Positions 8,980 through 17,924 of a DNA stretch of 64,000 bases are shown in pieces; positions within the stretch are counted from its first letter, which is position 1; each line of letters starts with the position of its first letter. Made by a program: the position numbers and the translations under genes. Under the pieces are notes generated by a model. It was not told the origin of the DNA, did not search any database, and saw only the letters and a program-made list of their open reading frames with translations. The stretch comes from Candidatus Cloacimonadota bacterium (GTDB taxonomy: Bacteria > Cloacimonadota > Cloacimonadia > Cloacimonadales > Cloacimonadaceae): the NCBI GenBank assembly GCA_030154085.1, contig JASKKR010000001.1, forward strand, positions 130,852-194,851. Direction: 5' to 3'.

Positions 8980-9483
8980 CTAAACGATACTTACAAAGAC
9001 TGGCATATTGAGCAGTTCCATGCGGTATATTGCTTCAGCTCCGAGATCTTCCCAGAGGAATGTTTCACATGAAACAATGCACCGACTCAATACAGCAGAT
9101 ATTCCTCCGATAGCGGCAAAATAGACTGCGCCGTAATTACGGATCAGAGTAGCAGTTTGCTCTGAACGATCACCTTTACCGATCATAACTCTGAGTCCAG
9201 CTTTTAGCATTTCTTCTGTATAGGGATCCATTCGGGCGCTGGTAGTTGGTCCGACTGCCCCACAAATCCGACCTTCCCGAGCAGGACTAGGACCGCAATA
9301 AAAGATAGCAGTTTTCCGAAGATCAAAAGGAAGCGGTTTGCCATGCTCAAGGAGATTCAAAATTCGTTTATGGGCTTGATCGCGGGCTGTATAGACAATT
9401 CCGCTCAGCAAAACTTTGTCATTTGCTCGCAAGGAATTGATTTCGGCATCAGTAAAAGGTAAATTGAGCTTGATTTCTTTCAT
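8980..9483 (-). CDS. fumB: class I fumarate hydratase, beta subunit (C-terminal domain)
   Basis: A 167-residue protein matching the C-terminal half of iron-sulfur fumarases and tartrate dehydratases, which are split into two subunits in many anaerobes. The conserved segments are KVLLSGIVYTARDQAHKR, IFYCGPSP, CGAVGPTTSARMDPYTEEML, VMIGKGDRS and AVYFAAIGGISA. Together with the alpha subunit it interconverts fumarate and malate. Start and alpha-subunit stop share one base in a TAATG junction. L(+)-tartrate dehydratase beta is the main alternative; malate metabolism is supported by the malic enzyme encoded at 42.5 kb. Confidence 0.88.
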   Translation of the reverse strand: MKEIKLNLPFTDAEINSLRANDKVLLSGIVYTARDQAHKRILNLLEHGKPLPFDLRKTAIFYCGPSPAREGRICGAVGPTTSARMDPYTEEMLKAGLRVMIGKGDRSEQTATLIRNYGAVYFAAIGGISAVLSRCIVSCETFLWEDLGAEAIYRMELLNMPVFVSIV

Positions 9484-10328
9484 TATATGATGATCTCCTC
9501 ATGACGATGCACATGACATTGGAGGTTTACTGCTACCGGTAAACTGGCAATATGGCAAGGTGCAGTTATAATCCTGGCAGAAAGAACTGTATTATTGCCG
9601 CCAAAGCCCTGCACTCCGCATCCGGCATGATTTATCTTTGCCACTATTCTTTTTTCAAGTTCTGCATAGCGGGGATCTTGATGATGTCCATTGAGGTCTA
9701 AAAAAAGAGCCTTCTTTGCCAAGAGTGGGGCTTCTTCAAAGTTGCCTCCGATTCCAACGCCTAAGATGAGTGGTGGACAGGGGCGGGATCCGGCGGCGAT
9801 GACACCCTCAGCTACAAAGTCTACGATAGTATCCGCACTTGCTGAGGGACTCAACATCTTCATAAAACTCATGTTTTCTGCACCTCCACCTTTTTGCGCT
9901 ACCAGTAGTCTCAGTTTGTCTCCAGGGACAAGCTCATAGTGAATCACAGCTGGGCAATTATTTTTGCTATTGTTCCTTTCAAATATGGGCTCCAATACTA
10001 TGCTGGCGCGAAGGGGACAATCATGTTGAGCATCTGCTGTAGCCGCTTGGATTGTTTCGGAAAAAGGTTTGCCAGAAAAATGAATATCGGTTCCGATTTC
10101 AGCAAATATGAGAGTAGTTCCTGTATCTTGACAGAGAGGAATTATATCCTCTGAGGCATAGTTATGGTTCTGGATGATCATTCCTAAGATTTCGCGGGGT
10201 AAATCCTCGGTCTCACGATGCTGTGCCTCCAGAATAGCTTCATGCAGCTGAGGATCGCACACAAAGGATATTTTGCAGATGGTTTCGTATACCGCAGTAT
10301 AGATCAGAGAAGTGTCTATAAATCTCAT
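9483..10328 (-). CDS. fumA: class I fumarate hydratase, alpha subunit (N-terminal domain)
   Basis: A 281-residue [4Fe-4S] hydro-lyase subunit. It shows IIPLCQDTGTTLIF, in which the Cys is an expected cluster ligand, then QKGGGAENMSFMKML, SRPCPPLILGVGIGG with a second Cys, and INHAGCGVQGFGGNNTVL with a third, matching the three-Cys cluster of class I fumarases. The ATG at 10328 shares its A with the stop of the DUF58 gene, so translation is coupled across both junctions. A tartrate dehydratase reading is possible but less likely. Finding a central-metabolism enzyme behind a DUF58 gene is unusual. Confidence 0.9.
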   Translation of the reverse strand: MRFIDTSLIYTAVYETICKISFVCDPQLHEAILEAQHRETEDLPREILGMIIQNHNYASEDIIPLCQDTGTTLIFAEIGTDIHFSGKPFSETIQAATADAQHDCPLRASIVLEPIFERNNSKNNCPAVIHYELVPGDKLRLLVAQKGGGAENMSFMKMLSPSASADTIVDFVAEGVIAAGSRPCPPLILGVGIGGNFEEAPLLAKKALFLDLNGHHQDPRYAELEKRIVAKINHAGCGVQGFGGNNTVLSARIITAPCHIASLPVAVNLQCHVHRHEEIII

Positions 10329-11209
10329 TATAGTCCTTTCTTCCGTTTTATCATATACTGCAAGAGTAGTTGTTGGATCTCAACTGTGGTCGAAACAGGA
10401 TTATAGTCTATTTCCATTTGGTGACAGGCATCCTTGAGTTTACTATAAAATGCGTCATATCGCTCTTGGTATACTTTTTTAATCTGCCATGGATTGATAG
10501 TAAGCTGTTCATGGGTTTCACTATCTATAAAGATAGCTTCGCGCTTGAAGTCCAGATTTTGTTCTTTAGGGTCAAAAATGTGGAAGACCAGTAGTTCATG
10601 CCGATGATTGCGAAAGTGTTTGAGAGCTTGGATGATCTTATCATCATCTTCCATGAGGTCTGAGATTAGAACAATTAGACTGCGCTTTTTGATCATTTCG
10701 GCTATGGAGTGTAATGGGGTTAAAATATCAGTCTCGTCTTCAGGTTGCAATTGTACTAAGCGGGCAATGATCTGAGCTGTGTAAGATTTTACAGCTTTGG
10801 GCGCAAGTTGAGAGGTGATCTGGTGATTGAAGGTATATAAGCCAACAGCATCATTTTGACCGTTCATGAGCCACGCCAAAGCAGCGGCAAGACGCTTTGC
10901 ATAGTCTATTTTAGTTTCATTTCCAGAGCCATAAAACATTGACTTGCTGTGGTCTAGCAATATATAGCAGCGTAGATTCGTTTCTTCTTCATAACGTTTT
11001 ACATAGTATCTACCAGTACGTGCGACTATCTTCCAATCTACATTTTTCAGCGATTCTCCGGGATTATATTGGCGATGATCAGCAAATTCTACACTGAAGC
11101 CATGATAAGGGGATTTGTGGAGCCCAATCAAAAAGCCTTCCACAATCTGTTTGGCTGTCAATTGCAAACGACTAAGTTGAGCCAGATTTTCGTCACTTAA
11201 AAGCTGCAT
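10328..11209 (-). CDS. DUF58 family protein with vWA-like fold
   Basis: A 293-residue soluble protein of the DUF58 family. The family core is clear: VEFADHRQYNPGESLKNVDW, RYYVKRYEEETNLRCYILLD, and the metal-site-like DHSKSMF (a DxSxS motif). In other bacteria DUF58 genes usually sit beside a MoxR ATPase and membrane proteins with vWA domains; none is present here. Instead it is coupled to the class I fumarase genes downstream and to a two-helix membrane protein upstream. No enzymatic function can be read from the sequence; a chaperone or assembly role is only a guess from MoxR/DUF58 systems elsewhere. Confidence 0.88.
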   Translation of the reverse strand: MQLLSDENLAQLSRLQLTAKQIVEGFLIGLHKSPYHGFSVEFADHRQYNPGESLKNVDWKIVARTGRYYVKRYEEETNLRCYILLDHSKSMFYGSGNETKIDYAKRLAAALAWLMNGQNDAVGLYTFNHQITSQLAPKAVKSYTAQIIARLVQLQPEDETDILTPLHSIAEMIKKRSLIVLISDLMEDDDKIIQALKHFRNHRHELLVFHIFDPKEQNLDFKREAIFIDSETHEQLTINPWQIKKVYQERYDAFYSKLKDACHQMEIDYNPVSTTVEIQQLLLQYMIKRKKGL

Positions 11210-11404
11210 CTATTTTTGCTTGGGATTCCACAAGAGCGCAATAGGAATAATAACCAGGTAAGCCACCATCAAGATTATGGGTGAAATGGTAATCTCATTT
11301 AAGCTCATGATCCCATATCCGAGGATCAAGACGACTATGCCTGCGACCAATAAGATATAGTTTAGCTTGGTAAGTTTGAATCTTTCAGTTTGTTTTTTTG
11401 GCAT
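11210..11404 (-). CDS. small two-helix membrane protein
   Basis: A 64-residue protein with a positively charged start (MPKKQTERFKLTK) and two hydrophobic helices, residues 15-33 and 39-57, separated by a short MSLNEITIS loop. The pattern resembles DUF3098-type proteins of the Bacteroidota and relatives. Its stop directly abuts the DUF58 start, and an AAGGAGC site precedes the ATG. I do not recognise a function; membrane anchoring of the DUF58 partner is only a guess from linkage. Confidence 0.7.
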   Translation of the reverse strand: MPKKQTERFKLTKLNYILLVAGIVVLILGYGIMSLNEITISPIILMVAYLVIIPIALLWNPKQK

Positions 11405-11479
11405 AAGGGCTCCTTTTTTGGACAGATTACTTATATAGATCTTTATTTAGTATTACTGCAGATTTTGTCAATTACTTTT

Positions 11480-12250
11480 TCATTTTTGGTTATAGCAAGC
11501 TTGCATCTTCTCAAAAACGGCTTCAGAGAGCTCTGAGCGTGTTTTTGTGTGGGGTTGGACTATTGGCTCTAATATTTCAATTTCCAGGCGAATTTTGTGT
11601 CCTAAGAGTGCCAATATATGGGGGGCAAAGGTCATATTTCCATACCAGGCGATTTTATCGCGGTTAAGATCGGTCACCGGTTTGCCATCTAAATGAGTAT
11701 ATTTGACACAAACTGGCATAATTGGGCAATTTGTGTCAATGGCTATCTGAAATAGGGATCTATGAAACTTTCCTATGCTTTTGCCAGAGGTGGAGGTACC
11801 TTCTGGGAAAAGCCCGACTTTGAATCCGGCTCTGATTGCCGCACTAAATTTTTGGATTTCTTCTTTGAGGCTGAGTGGATTGCGGCGATCTGTATAGAGA
11901 GAACCTCCCAAGCGCGTGATGGAGCCGAGAAAGGGGTTGCTACCCATTTCGACCGAGGTTATAAAAGCGAGTTCTTGGATCGAGGCAAGAGCTACGATAT
12001 CAATGTAAGAAATGTGGTTTGAAACCAAAAGATAAGCCTGGTCTTGCATCTCAATCAGGCGTGAGCTATTTTTCAGATGTAGATCGATGCGTAGAGATTT
12101 TAATAACTGACCAGACATTTTGTGGGCACTTTGGACATATTTCCGCCGACGAACTATCGGATCTTTGTAGTGAAGTGAGATCCACCACCCAGTTAAAAAA
12201 AATTCTAACACATAGAATAGATTATACAAGAGGAAATAAATTTTGATCAT
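11480..12250 (-). CDS. plsC: 1-acylglycerol-3-phosphate acyltransferase family protein
   Basis: A 256-residue membrane-associated acyltransferase. The catalytic NHxxxxD motif is SNHISYIDI, followed by GSLYTDRRN, the substrate-binding FPEGTSTSGK, and PIMPVCVKYTH, the four blocks of the PlsC family. A hydrophobic N-terminal helix (residues 5-25) would anchor it. The reaction is acylation of lysophosphatidic acid to phosphatidic acid in phospholipid synthesis, although this family also acylates lipid A precursors and ornithine lipids, which cannot be excluded. It lies 75 bases ahead of the small membrane protein gene, probably in the same transcription unit. Confidence 0.85.
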   Translation of the reverse strand: MIKIYFLLYNLFYVLEFFLTGWWISLHYKDPIVRRRKYVQSAHKMSGQLLKSLRIDLHLKNSSRLIEMQDQAYLLVSNHISYIDIVALASIQELAFITSVEMGSNPFLGSITRLGGSLYTDRRNPLSLKEEIQKFSAAIRAGFKVGLFPEGTSTSGKSIGKFHRSLFQIAIDTNCPIMPVCVKYTHLDGKPVTDLNRDKIAWYGNMTFAPHILALLGHKIRLEIEILEPIVQPHTKTRSELSEAVFEKMQACYNQK

Positions 12251-12879
12251 AATTGAGCTGGCAACCTGGATTGGGAGGTGTAAAAATATTCAGCCTGAGA
12301 GCCAGCGCTTTTGACGATGAAGTTCTTCTTATCCAGGATATATGCCTGGAATGTCTTTATCATGCTTTCAGCCAATATGGCATTTATGGATGCTTTGAGA
12401 CCAGGAAACTTCATTGATTATAAATCCTCACAGTGAAAATATGTTTTGCTATCAAAGCGCTTCTTACATAGATATTTTGTCAAGGTTAAAGTGACTTTTT
12501 CTTTTTTTCCTATCTTATGGAAACCTGTAAAATTCTTCAGATCGACGGTCAGCCGGATGAAGTTGGCAGAAATAGGAAGAACTAAGTTAGTTCCGCTATC
12601 ATGAAAGGCATTGGAAACTCAAGAAAGATTCCTTCCTGATCTTACGGAAATTGATCATTTATGCCCTGATTGGGGAATAGGTGATAGTCATCCTATGTTT
12701 TTAGGCTAAAATGCAAAATAAATTTGATTTGTGACAAGAATGTGAAGCTAAAGAAGTATAGAGGGATGTGTAATGCCGTTTTTGCTTTTTTTATTGACAA
12801 AATCATAGAGGATAGATAATGTTACCGTTACTGGAAATATGTTTACATGACAAGTTCAAAAAGTCCTACGGAGTTTGAA
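12251..12879. other. divergent intergenic region
   Basis: This 629-base stretch lies between the starts of the plsC-like gene (minus) and the epimerase gene (plus), so it should hold promoters in both directions. The only frame worth noting is 39 codons at 12317-12436 (hydrophobic, starting MKFFLSRIYAW), which lacks a ribosome site and is not called a gene. A promoter candidate for the plus side is listed separately. No RNA gene or terminator is apparent. Confidence 0.55.
12794..12822 (+). promoter_or_regulatory. candidate promoter of the glycan gene set
   Basis: TTGACA at 12794-12799 is followed by overlapping -10 candidates GATAAT (15-base spacer) and TAATGT (17-base spacer), about 60 bases before the epimerase start. 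The exact -10 choice is uncertain. Confidence 0.45.
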
Positions 12880-13839
12880 ATGAAGATACTTATCACAGGT
12901 GGCGCGGGCTTCATCGGTTCGCATTTGGCAGAACGCCTTTTATCTGATGGACATGAAGTCTACGCAATAGATAATCTTTCGACAGGGCGCTTGGAGAATA
13001 TCGAGAGTTTTCGATCAAATCCCAAGTTTCATTTTTTTACCGGTAGCATCCTGGATCTGAAACTAATGGACGAACTGGTCTCCAAGTGCAAGCAGGTGTA
13101 TCACCTGGCAGCGGCCGTGGGCGTGAAATATATTATAGAGAATCCCTTATTATCGTTGAAGACCAATATTGTGGGCACAGATAATGTTTTGGAGTTATGC
13201 AATAAATACAAAGCGAAGGCTTTGATTACGTCTACAAGTGAGATTTATGGTAAGAGTGAGAAAGTGCCGTTTTCAGAGCATGATGATCGGCTCTTGGGCT
13301 CCACGCATATAAGTAGGTGGGGTTACAGTTGTTCCAAGGCTTTAGATGAATTTTTGGCATTGGCATTTTATCGTGAGAAGAAGCTTCCGGTGGTTATCGT
13401 GCGGTGTTTCAATACAGTTGGTCCTCGTCAGACTGGTCAATATGGCATGGTTTTGCCGAAATTTATTAAAGCAGCTTTATTGGATCAGCCGATTGTAGTT
13501 TACGGTTCTGGGAAGCAAACTCGTTGCTTTGCAGATGTATCAGACGTAGTTGATGCCTTTATCAAGCTGATGGATAATCCTGAGTGTGAGGGAGAGATCT
13601 TTAATGTTGGCACTACCGAAGCAATCAGCATCGAAGACTTGGCTGTGAAAGTCAAAAACATGTGTGGCAGCAAGTCCAAGATCGAATATATGAGCTATGA
13701 GGCTGCTTTTGAGGAAGGCTTTGAGGACATGATGAATCGGATGCCGAATCTAGATAAGATCCATCAATTCATCGGCTATGAGCCAAAGTACACATTGGAC
13801 GATATCATCAAGCGCATGATTGAATATTATGAAAACTAG
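12880..13839 (+). CDS. NAD-dependent nucleotide-sugar epimerase/dehydratase
   Basis: A 319-residue extended short-chain dehydrogenase. The NAD-binding motif GGAGFIGSHLAERLL is at the N-terminus, with AIDNLSTG in the second strand and the catalytic YSCSK, together with the TSTSEIYG segment. RCFNTVGPRQ and VYGSGKQTRCFADVSD are typical of UDP-glucose 4-epimerases and UDP-glucuronate decarboxylases; the substrate cannot be fixed. The ATG at 12880 is chosen because GGAG lies upstream, whereas an in-frame ATG 33 bases earlier lacks a ribosome site. The following exporter and aminotransferase genes point to surface polysaccharide synthesis. Confidence 0.85.
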   Translation: MKILITGGAGFIGSHLAERLLSDGHEVYAIDNLSTGRLENIESFRSNPKFHFFTGSILDLKLMDELVSKCKQVYHLAAAVGVKYIIENPLLSLKTNIVGTDNVLELCNKYKAKALITSTSEIYGKSEKVPFSEHDDRLLGSTHISRWGYSCSKALDEFLALAFYREKKLPVVIVRCFNTVGPRQTGQYGMVLPKFIKAALLDQPIVVYGSGKQTRCFADVSDVVDAFIKLMDNPECEGEIFNVGTTEAISIEDLAVKVKNMCGSKSKIEYMSYEAAFEEGFEDMMNRMPNLDKIHQFIGYEPKYTLDDIIKRMIEYYEN

Positions 13840-15202
13840 ACTCTACTTTAGCATATTCTTTTTAATGATTGTGAGTCTGGCCTTGGCGCAAGATATCGAT
13901 CTGAATGTGTTGACATTAAATTCCGTGAGCATCAGCGGATATGTGACCTCGCCCGGAACTTATAAGGTCACGCGAGTGGACAGGATCACTGACCTCTTGA
14001 ATCAGGCAATGATGCCTCGGCAACTTGAGCTTTACCGATCACCAGTAGCTCCGCCTGAGATTGACATCCTCAAAAAGACACACCCCATTCCGGAATATCG
14101 TGAGGACACCGCAACGGAAGAGGAAGAAGCATTGCAGGGTTTACGGCATGTGAAACTTATACGAAACGGAGTGGCGCAGGAATATGATATTTTCAGCTTT
14201 TTACGTCGGGGAGATCTCAGCCAGAATCCCATTTTGCGAGATGGGGATCACGTTCATATTCCCTATGCTACCGAGGTTGTAGAGGTCATTGGGGCAGTGG
14301 GAATGCCGGGGAAGTTGGAATATCGCGCTGGCGATACTCTGGGTGATGTGATCGAGCTGGCGGTTGGCACGATTCCAGGGGCAGACCTTAGTCGGGTGCG
14401 GCTCAGTGAATACCAGCCGACTGACAAGGGATATCAGAGCCAGACATTGGACCTAAACGCAAATCCTGAATTACGACAGCGAGAGATTCATCCGCGAGAT
14501 ATAGTGATGGTACCGCTGACAAAGCTAAGCAATCATCGCAGAGTGAAGATCAGTGGTGAAGTTCTCTATCAGGGCGAATTTATAGTTTCTGAAGATACAG
14601 GCATCTGGGATCTTATTCAGATGGCAGGTGGACTCACAGAAGAAGCTGATCTAGATAATGCAGTTGTTTTAAATGCCACTATAAATGCTGATCCTGATCC
14701 TGAATTTGAGCGGTTGAGGGAGTCTCCATTGACGAATCTATCCCCGATCGAATATTCCTATTTGCGCAACAAAGTCAGACAAGCGAAGGGCAGATATAGC
14801 GTTGATTTTGCTCGTATCATCCAAAGTGAAGGATTAGAAGGAGATATCATCCTCCAGGATAGTGATGTCATCTGGATTCCCCAAAAGGTGAATATGATCT
14901 GGGTGAGCGGACATGTGCGCAATCCTGGACTTGTTCCTCATAAACAAGGTGAAAGCTGGAGCTATTACATCCAGCAAGCCGGAGGATATGCGAACAATTA
15001 CAATCGCCAAGGCATCCGCTTGATGCGCTCGCATAGCGGAAACTGGGTCAAGGTTCGCGATAATATGGAAGTTAATCCCGGAGACATGATCTTTGTGGCA
15101 GATAAGCTGGACCGCAGTTTTTGGACAGATGTCAGAGATATCATCGGAGTAACTGCTTCCGCGATAACGATCTTAATTGGGGTGGAAAACCTCATTAAAT
15201 AA
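13829..15202 (+). CDS. SLBB-domain polysaccharide export protein (Wza-like)
   Basis: A 457-residue periplasmic or outer-membrane export protein. The signal peptide MKTRLYFSIFFLMIVSLALAQ lacks a lipobox. Several soluble-ligand-binding beta-grasp (SLBB) units follow: SISGYVTSPGTYKV near the start, VEVIGAVGMPGKLEYRAG, VKISGEVLYQGEFIVSED, and WVSGHVRNPGLVPHKQG, each followed by a DxV(W/H/M)IP-type strand. A hydrophobic segment near the C-terminus (VTASAITILIGV) may anchor it. The start overlaps the epimerase end by 11 bases. No Wzc-type kinase or polymerase is adjacent, so other export genes must lie elsewhere. Confidence 0.82.
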   Translation: MKTRLYFSIFFLMIVSLALAQDIDLNVLTLNSVSISGYVTSPGTYKVTRVDRITDLLNQAMMPRQLELYRSPVAPPEIDILKKTHPIPEYREDTATEEEEALQGLRHVKLIRNGVAQEYDIFSFLRRGDLSQNPILRDGDHVHIPYATEVVEVIGAVGMPGKLEYRAGDTLGDVIELAVGTIPGADLSRVRLSEYQPTDKGYQSQTLDLNANPELRQREIHPRDIVMVPLTKLSNHRRVKISGEVLYQGEFIVSEDTGIWDLIQMAGGLTEEADLDNAVVLNATINADPDPEFERLRESPLTNLSPIEYSYLRNKVRQAKGRYSVDFARIIQSEGLEGDIILQDSDVIWIPQKVNMIWVSGHVRNPGLVPHKQGESWSYYIQQAGGYANNYNRQGIRLMRSHSGNWVKVRDNMEVNPGDMIFVADKLDRSFWTDVRDIIGVTASAITILIGVENLIK

Positions 15203-15215
15203 GGAGATTTTACAG

Positions 15216-16319
15216 ATGAAAGTTCCCATGCTGGATTTACACGCACAATACGAAAAGCTAATGCCGGCAATTCGTGAGGAAATGGATAAAGTATTTGCCT
15301 CCCATCATTACATAATGGGGGCACAGGTTAATGAGCTGGAAGAGAAAATGCAAGAATATCTCGGCATCAAACATGCCGTAGGTTGCGCTTCTGGGACAGA
15401 TGCGTTGGTGCTCGCGGTCAAGGCATTGGGCATCGGTGAGGGTGATGAGGTCATTACCACTCCTTTTACTTTTTTTGCTACTGCTTCATCTATCTGGCGC
15501 AATCATGCCAAACCCGTTTTTGCCGATATCGACCCTAAGACCTTCAATCTGGATCCTAAGTCGGTAGAAAAAGCTATCACTCCCCACACTAAGGCGATCA
15601 TGCCGGTGCATCTGTTTGGGCAGTGTGCGGACATGGATGCCATCATGGAGATTGCTCAAAAGCACAAGCTCAGAGTGATTGAAGATAACGCTCAGGGCAT
15701 TGGTTCTACCTGGAATGGCAAGATGAGCTGCTCTTTTGGAGACATTGGGACACTATCTTTTTTCCCCAGTAAAAACCTTGGTGCGATGGGTGATGCCGGA
15801 ATGTGTTTGACAAACGACGATGAGCTTGCTGTGGCTTTGCGCCAATTGCGCGTTCATGGCGAAGGACCAAAATACTATCATAAGTATGTAGGGCTAAATA
15901 GTCGCTTGGATACTTTACAAGCAGCTGTACTGCTGAAAAAGCTGGATCATCTTGCTTCCTGGAGCGAAAGTCGCAGAGTTAATGCGGGTTATTACAATGA
16001 ACATTTGGATGGTGTAGGAGATTTGCAGACGCCATATGTCGCTCCTAAAGCAAAGAGTATCTACAATCAATATACTTTGATCACTGCCTGCCGGGACGAG
16101 CTTTTGGCTCACCTCCAAGCCCATGACATCGGTTGTGCAATCTACTATCCTCTGCCACTGCATCTACAAGAGTGTTTTGCGGATTTGGGCTATAAAGAGG
16201 GAGATTTCCCGGTTGCGGAAGAACTCGCCAAGAAAGTGCTCTCGATTCCGATCTATCCAGAATTAACTCGCGAGATGCAAGACTATGTAATCTCAACCAT
16301 CAAAGAATTTTTTGCCTAA
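15216..16319 (+). CDS. DegT/DnrJ/EryC1/StrS sugar aminotransferase
   Basis: A 367-residue PLP enzyme that transfers an amino group to a keto nucleotide sugar. The family features are all visible: YIMGAQVNELEEK, GCASGTDALVLA, VITTPFTFFATA, PVHLFGQCADM, IEDNAQGIGS, and the PLP lysine in SFFPSKNLGAMGD, followed by HGEGPKYYHKYVGLNSRLD. The pattern resembles WbpE/WlbC-type UDP-sugar aminotransferases, but the substrate is not provable from sequence. AAGGAG overlaps the stop of the upstream exporter gene, so the three genes form one operon for an amino-sugar-bearing glycan. Confidence 0.9.
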   Translation: MKVPMLDLHAQYEKLMPAIREEMDKVFASHHYIMGAQVNELEEKMQEYLGIKHAVGCASGTDALVLAVKALGIGEGDEVITTPFTFFATASSIWRNHAKPVFADIDPKTFNLDPKSVEKAITPHTKAIMPVHLFGQCADMDAIMEIAQKHKLRVIEDNAQGIGSTWNGKMSCSFGDIGTLSFFPSKNLGAMGDAGMCLTNDDELAVALRQLRVHGEGPKYYHKYVGLNSRLDTLQAAVLLKKLDHLASWSESRRVNAGYYNEHLDGVGDLQTPYVAPKAKSIYNQYTLITACRDELLAHLQAHDIGCAIYYPLPLHLQECFADLGYKEGDFPVAEELAKKVLSIPIYPELTREMQDYVISTIKEFFA

Positions 16320-16329
16320 AGGAGCCGGA

Positions 16330-17118
16330 ATGCGCTTTATAGTATGTATCAAACAAGTGCCGGATACCACTGATATCAAAATTGACCCTGTGACCAATAC
16401 TCTCGTTCGCGAGGGAGTACAGAGCATTCTCAATCCTTTTGATGCCTATGCGATTGAGGAAGCAGTGCGCCTCAAAGAAGCCTATGGTGGCACGGTGACT
16501 GCCATCAGTATGGGTCCAGCTCAAGTGGAATCAACCCTGAGAGAAGCGGTGTCTTTGGGAGTGGATGAGATCGTTCTCCTCTCTGATCGCCGCTTTGCCG
16601 GAGCTGATACCTGGGCTACGAGCTATACGCTAGCCAAGGCTATTGAGCATCTGGGGGAATTTAGCCTGATCCTTACTGGTCAACAGGCTATTGATGGAGA
16701 TACAGCACAGGTGGGTCCCGGCATAGCCGCACATCTGAATATCCCGCAGACCTGTTTTGTTCGTAAGATCGAGAGCATCTCAAATTGCACGATCAGGTTG
16801 CAGCGTCTCATGGAAGATGGCTTTGATATAGTTGAAATGCAGCTTCCTGCTTTGATTTCCGTGGTAAAAGAGATCAATACTCCCCGGCTACCTTCTCTTC
16901 GTGGTAAGCGTAATGCTAAAAATGCAGAGTTGAAGGTGCTTGGAGCCGATGATCTGGATGTTGATGAAAGTAAGATTGGGCTCAATGGCTCGCCCACTCA
17001 GGTGATGAGCATCTTTAGTCCTAAGCACGAAAAACAAGTAGAGCGTTTTGATGGTGATGCCGATCAAGCAGTGGATCTCATTGTCAAGCGCCTTGATCAA
17101 TTCACCAAGAGACAATAA
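16330..17118 (+). CDS. etfB: electron transfer flavoprotein, beta subunit
   Basis: A 262-residue subunit that, with EtfA, carries electrons between flavin dehydrogenases and other acceptors. It begins MRFIVCIKQVPDTTDIKID and contains NPFDAYAIEEAVRLKE, LILTGQQAIDGDTAQVGP and VVKEINTPRLPSLRGKRNAK, the EtfB signature region binding AMP or FAD. ATG at 16330 has GGAG upstream; the longer frame starts in the previous gene. No etfA follows; the gene instead shares a base with lgt. Either EtfA is encoded elsewhere or this copy pairs with a distant partner. Confidence 0.92.
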   Translation: MRFIVCIKQVPDTTDIKIDPVTNTLVREGVQSILNPFDAYAIEEAVRLKEAYGGTVTAISMGPAQVESTLREAVSLGVDEIVLLSDRRFAGADTWATSYTLAKAIEHLGEFSLILTGQQAIDGDTAQVGPGIAAHLNIPQTCFVRKIESISNCTIRLQRLMEDGFDIVEMQLPALISVVKEINTPRLPSLRGKRNAKNAELKVLGADDLDVDESKIGLNGSPTQVMSIFSPKHEKQVERFDGDADQAVDLIVKRLDQFTKRQ

Positions 17119-17924
17119 TGCTAAGTTTTCCAAATATCAATCCCGAGATAGCCAGTTTTTCACTCCTGGGTCTGGATTTGCACATTCGGTGGTATGGGCT
17201 CTTTTATGTCTTGAGTTTTATCTTTGCATATTTCCTATACCGTCCACTCATGAAATATAAGAAAATCGAGCTCGAGCGTGATGTCTATGAATCCCTGATC
17301 TTCTATTTGATGCTGGGCGTTATCGTTGGTGGTCGTTTGGGCTATGTCCTTTTCTACAATTTACGATACTATCTGAGCAATCCCTTTGCCATCTTTGCCG
17401 TCTGGGAAGGCGGGATGAGTTTCCATGGAGGGGCATTGGGTGTGATTGTCGCAGGACTACTATTTTGTCGTAAAAATAGGCTTCCCTTCTTGGCGATGGC
17501 GGATGCAGCGATGCCTGTGGTGGCGATCGGTCTAGGTCTTGGGCGGTTGGGGAACTTCATCAATGCCGAACTCTGGGGTAAGCCCACGAACCTTCCTTGG
17601 GGCATAGTTTTTCCTGGAGCAGGGGATCTTCCCCGCCATCCCACGCAGCTCTATGAGATGCTGGCAGAAGGAGTGCTCCTAGGCGTGATGTCTTACATTA
17701 TCTTAAAGAAAGGTTTGCGTGATGGATTCGGATTTTGGAGCTTCATCGGAGGCTATGGCATTCTCAGATTTTTGATTGAATTTGTGCGAGTCCCGGATGA
17801 CTTGAGCTTTTATCAAGACTTTGGTTTCATTTTTGGCTTCATGAGCATCGGTCAATTTCTCTCGCTCTTGATGGTCATCGCTTCGGGCATCGGATTCTGG
17901 CATATGTATCGAAGGCGAGCATGA
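17118..17924 (+). CDS. lgt: prolipoprotein diacylglyceryl transferase
   Basis: A 268-residue multi-pass inner-membrane enzyme that adds diacylglycerol to the lipobox cysteine of prolipoproteins. Conserved elements include IRWYGLFYVLSF near the start, GGRLGYVLFYN, GMSFHGGALGV, and the Lgt signature GRLGNFINAELWGKPT, followed by RHPTQLYE. Seven hydrophobic segments fit the known topology. Its start shares the A of the etfB stop, and its end overlaps the next lipoprotein gene by 4 bases. Several lipoboxes in this window (18 kb, 37 kb, 7 kb) are potential substrates. Confidence 0.96.
   Translation: MLSFPNINPEIASFSLLGLDLHIRWYGLFYVLSFIFAYFLYRPLMKYKKIELERDVYESLIFYLMLGVIVGGRLGYVLFYNLRYYLSNPFAIFAVWEGGMSFHGGALGVIVAGLLFCRKNRLPFLAMADAAMPVVAIGLGLGRLGNFINAELWGKPTNLPWGIVFPGAGDLPRHPTQLYEMLAEGVLLGVMSYIILKKGLRDGFGFWSFIGGYGILRFLIEFVRVPDDLSFYQDFGFIFGFMSIGQFLSLLMVIASGIGFWHMYRRRA

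Noticed and set aside
12317-12436. 39-codon hydrophobic frame in the divergent spacer
   Set aside because: No ribosome site and no support beyond hydrophobicity.
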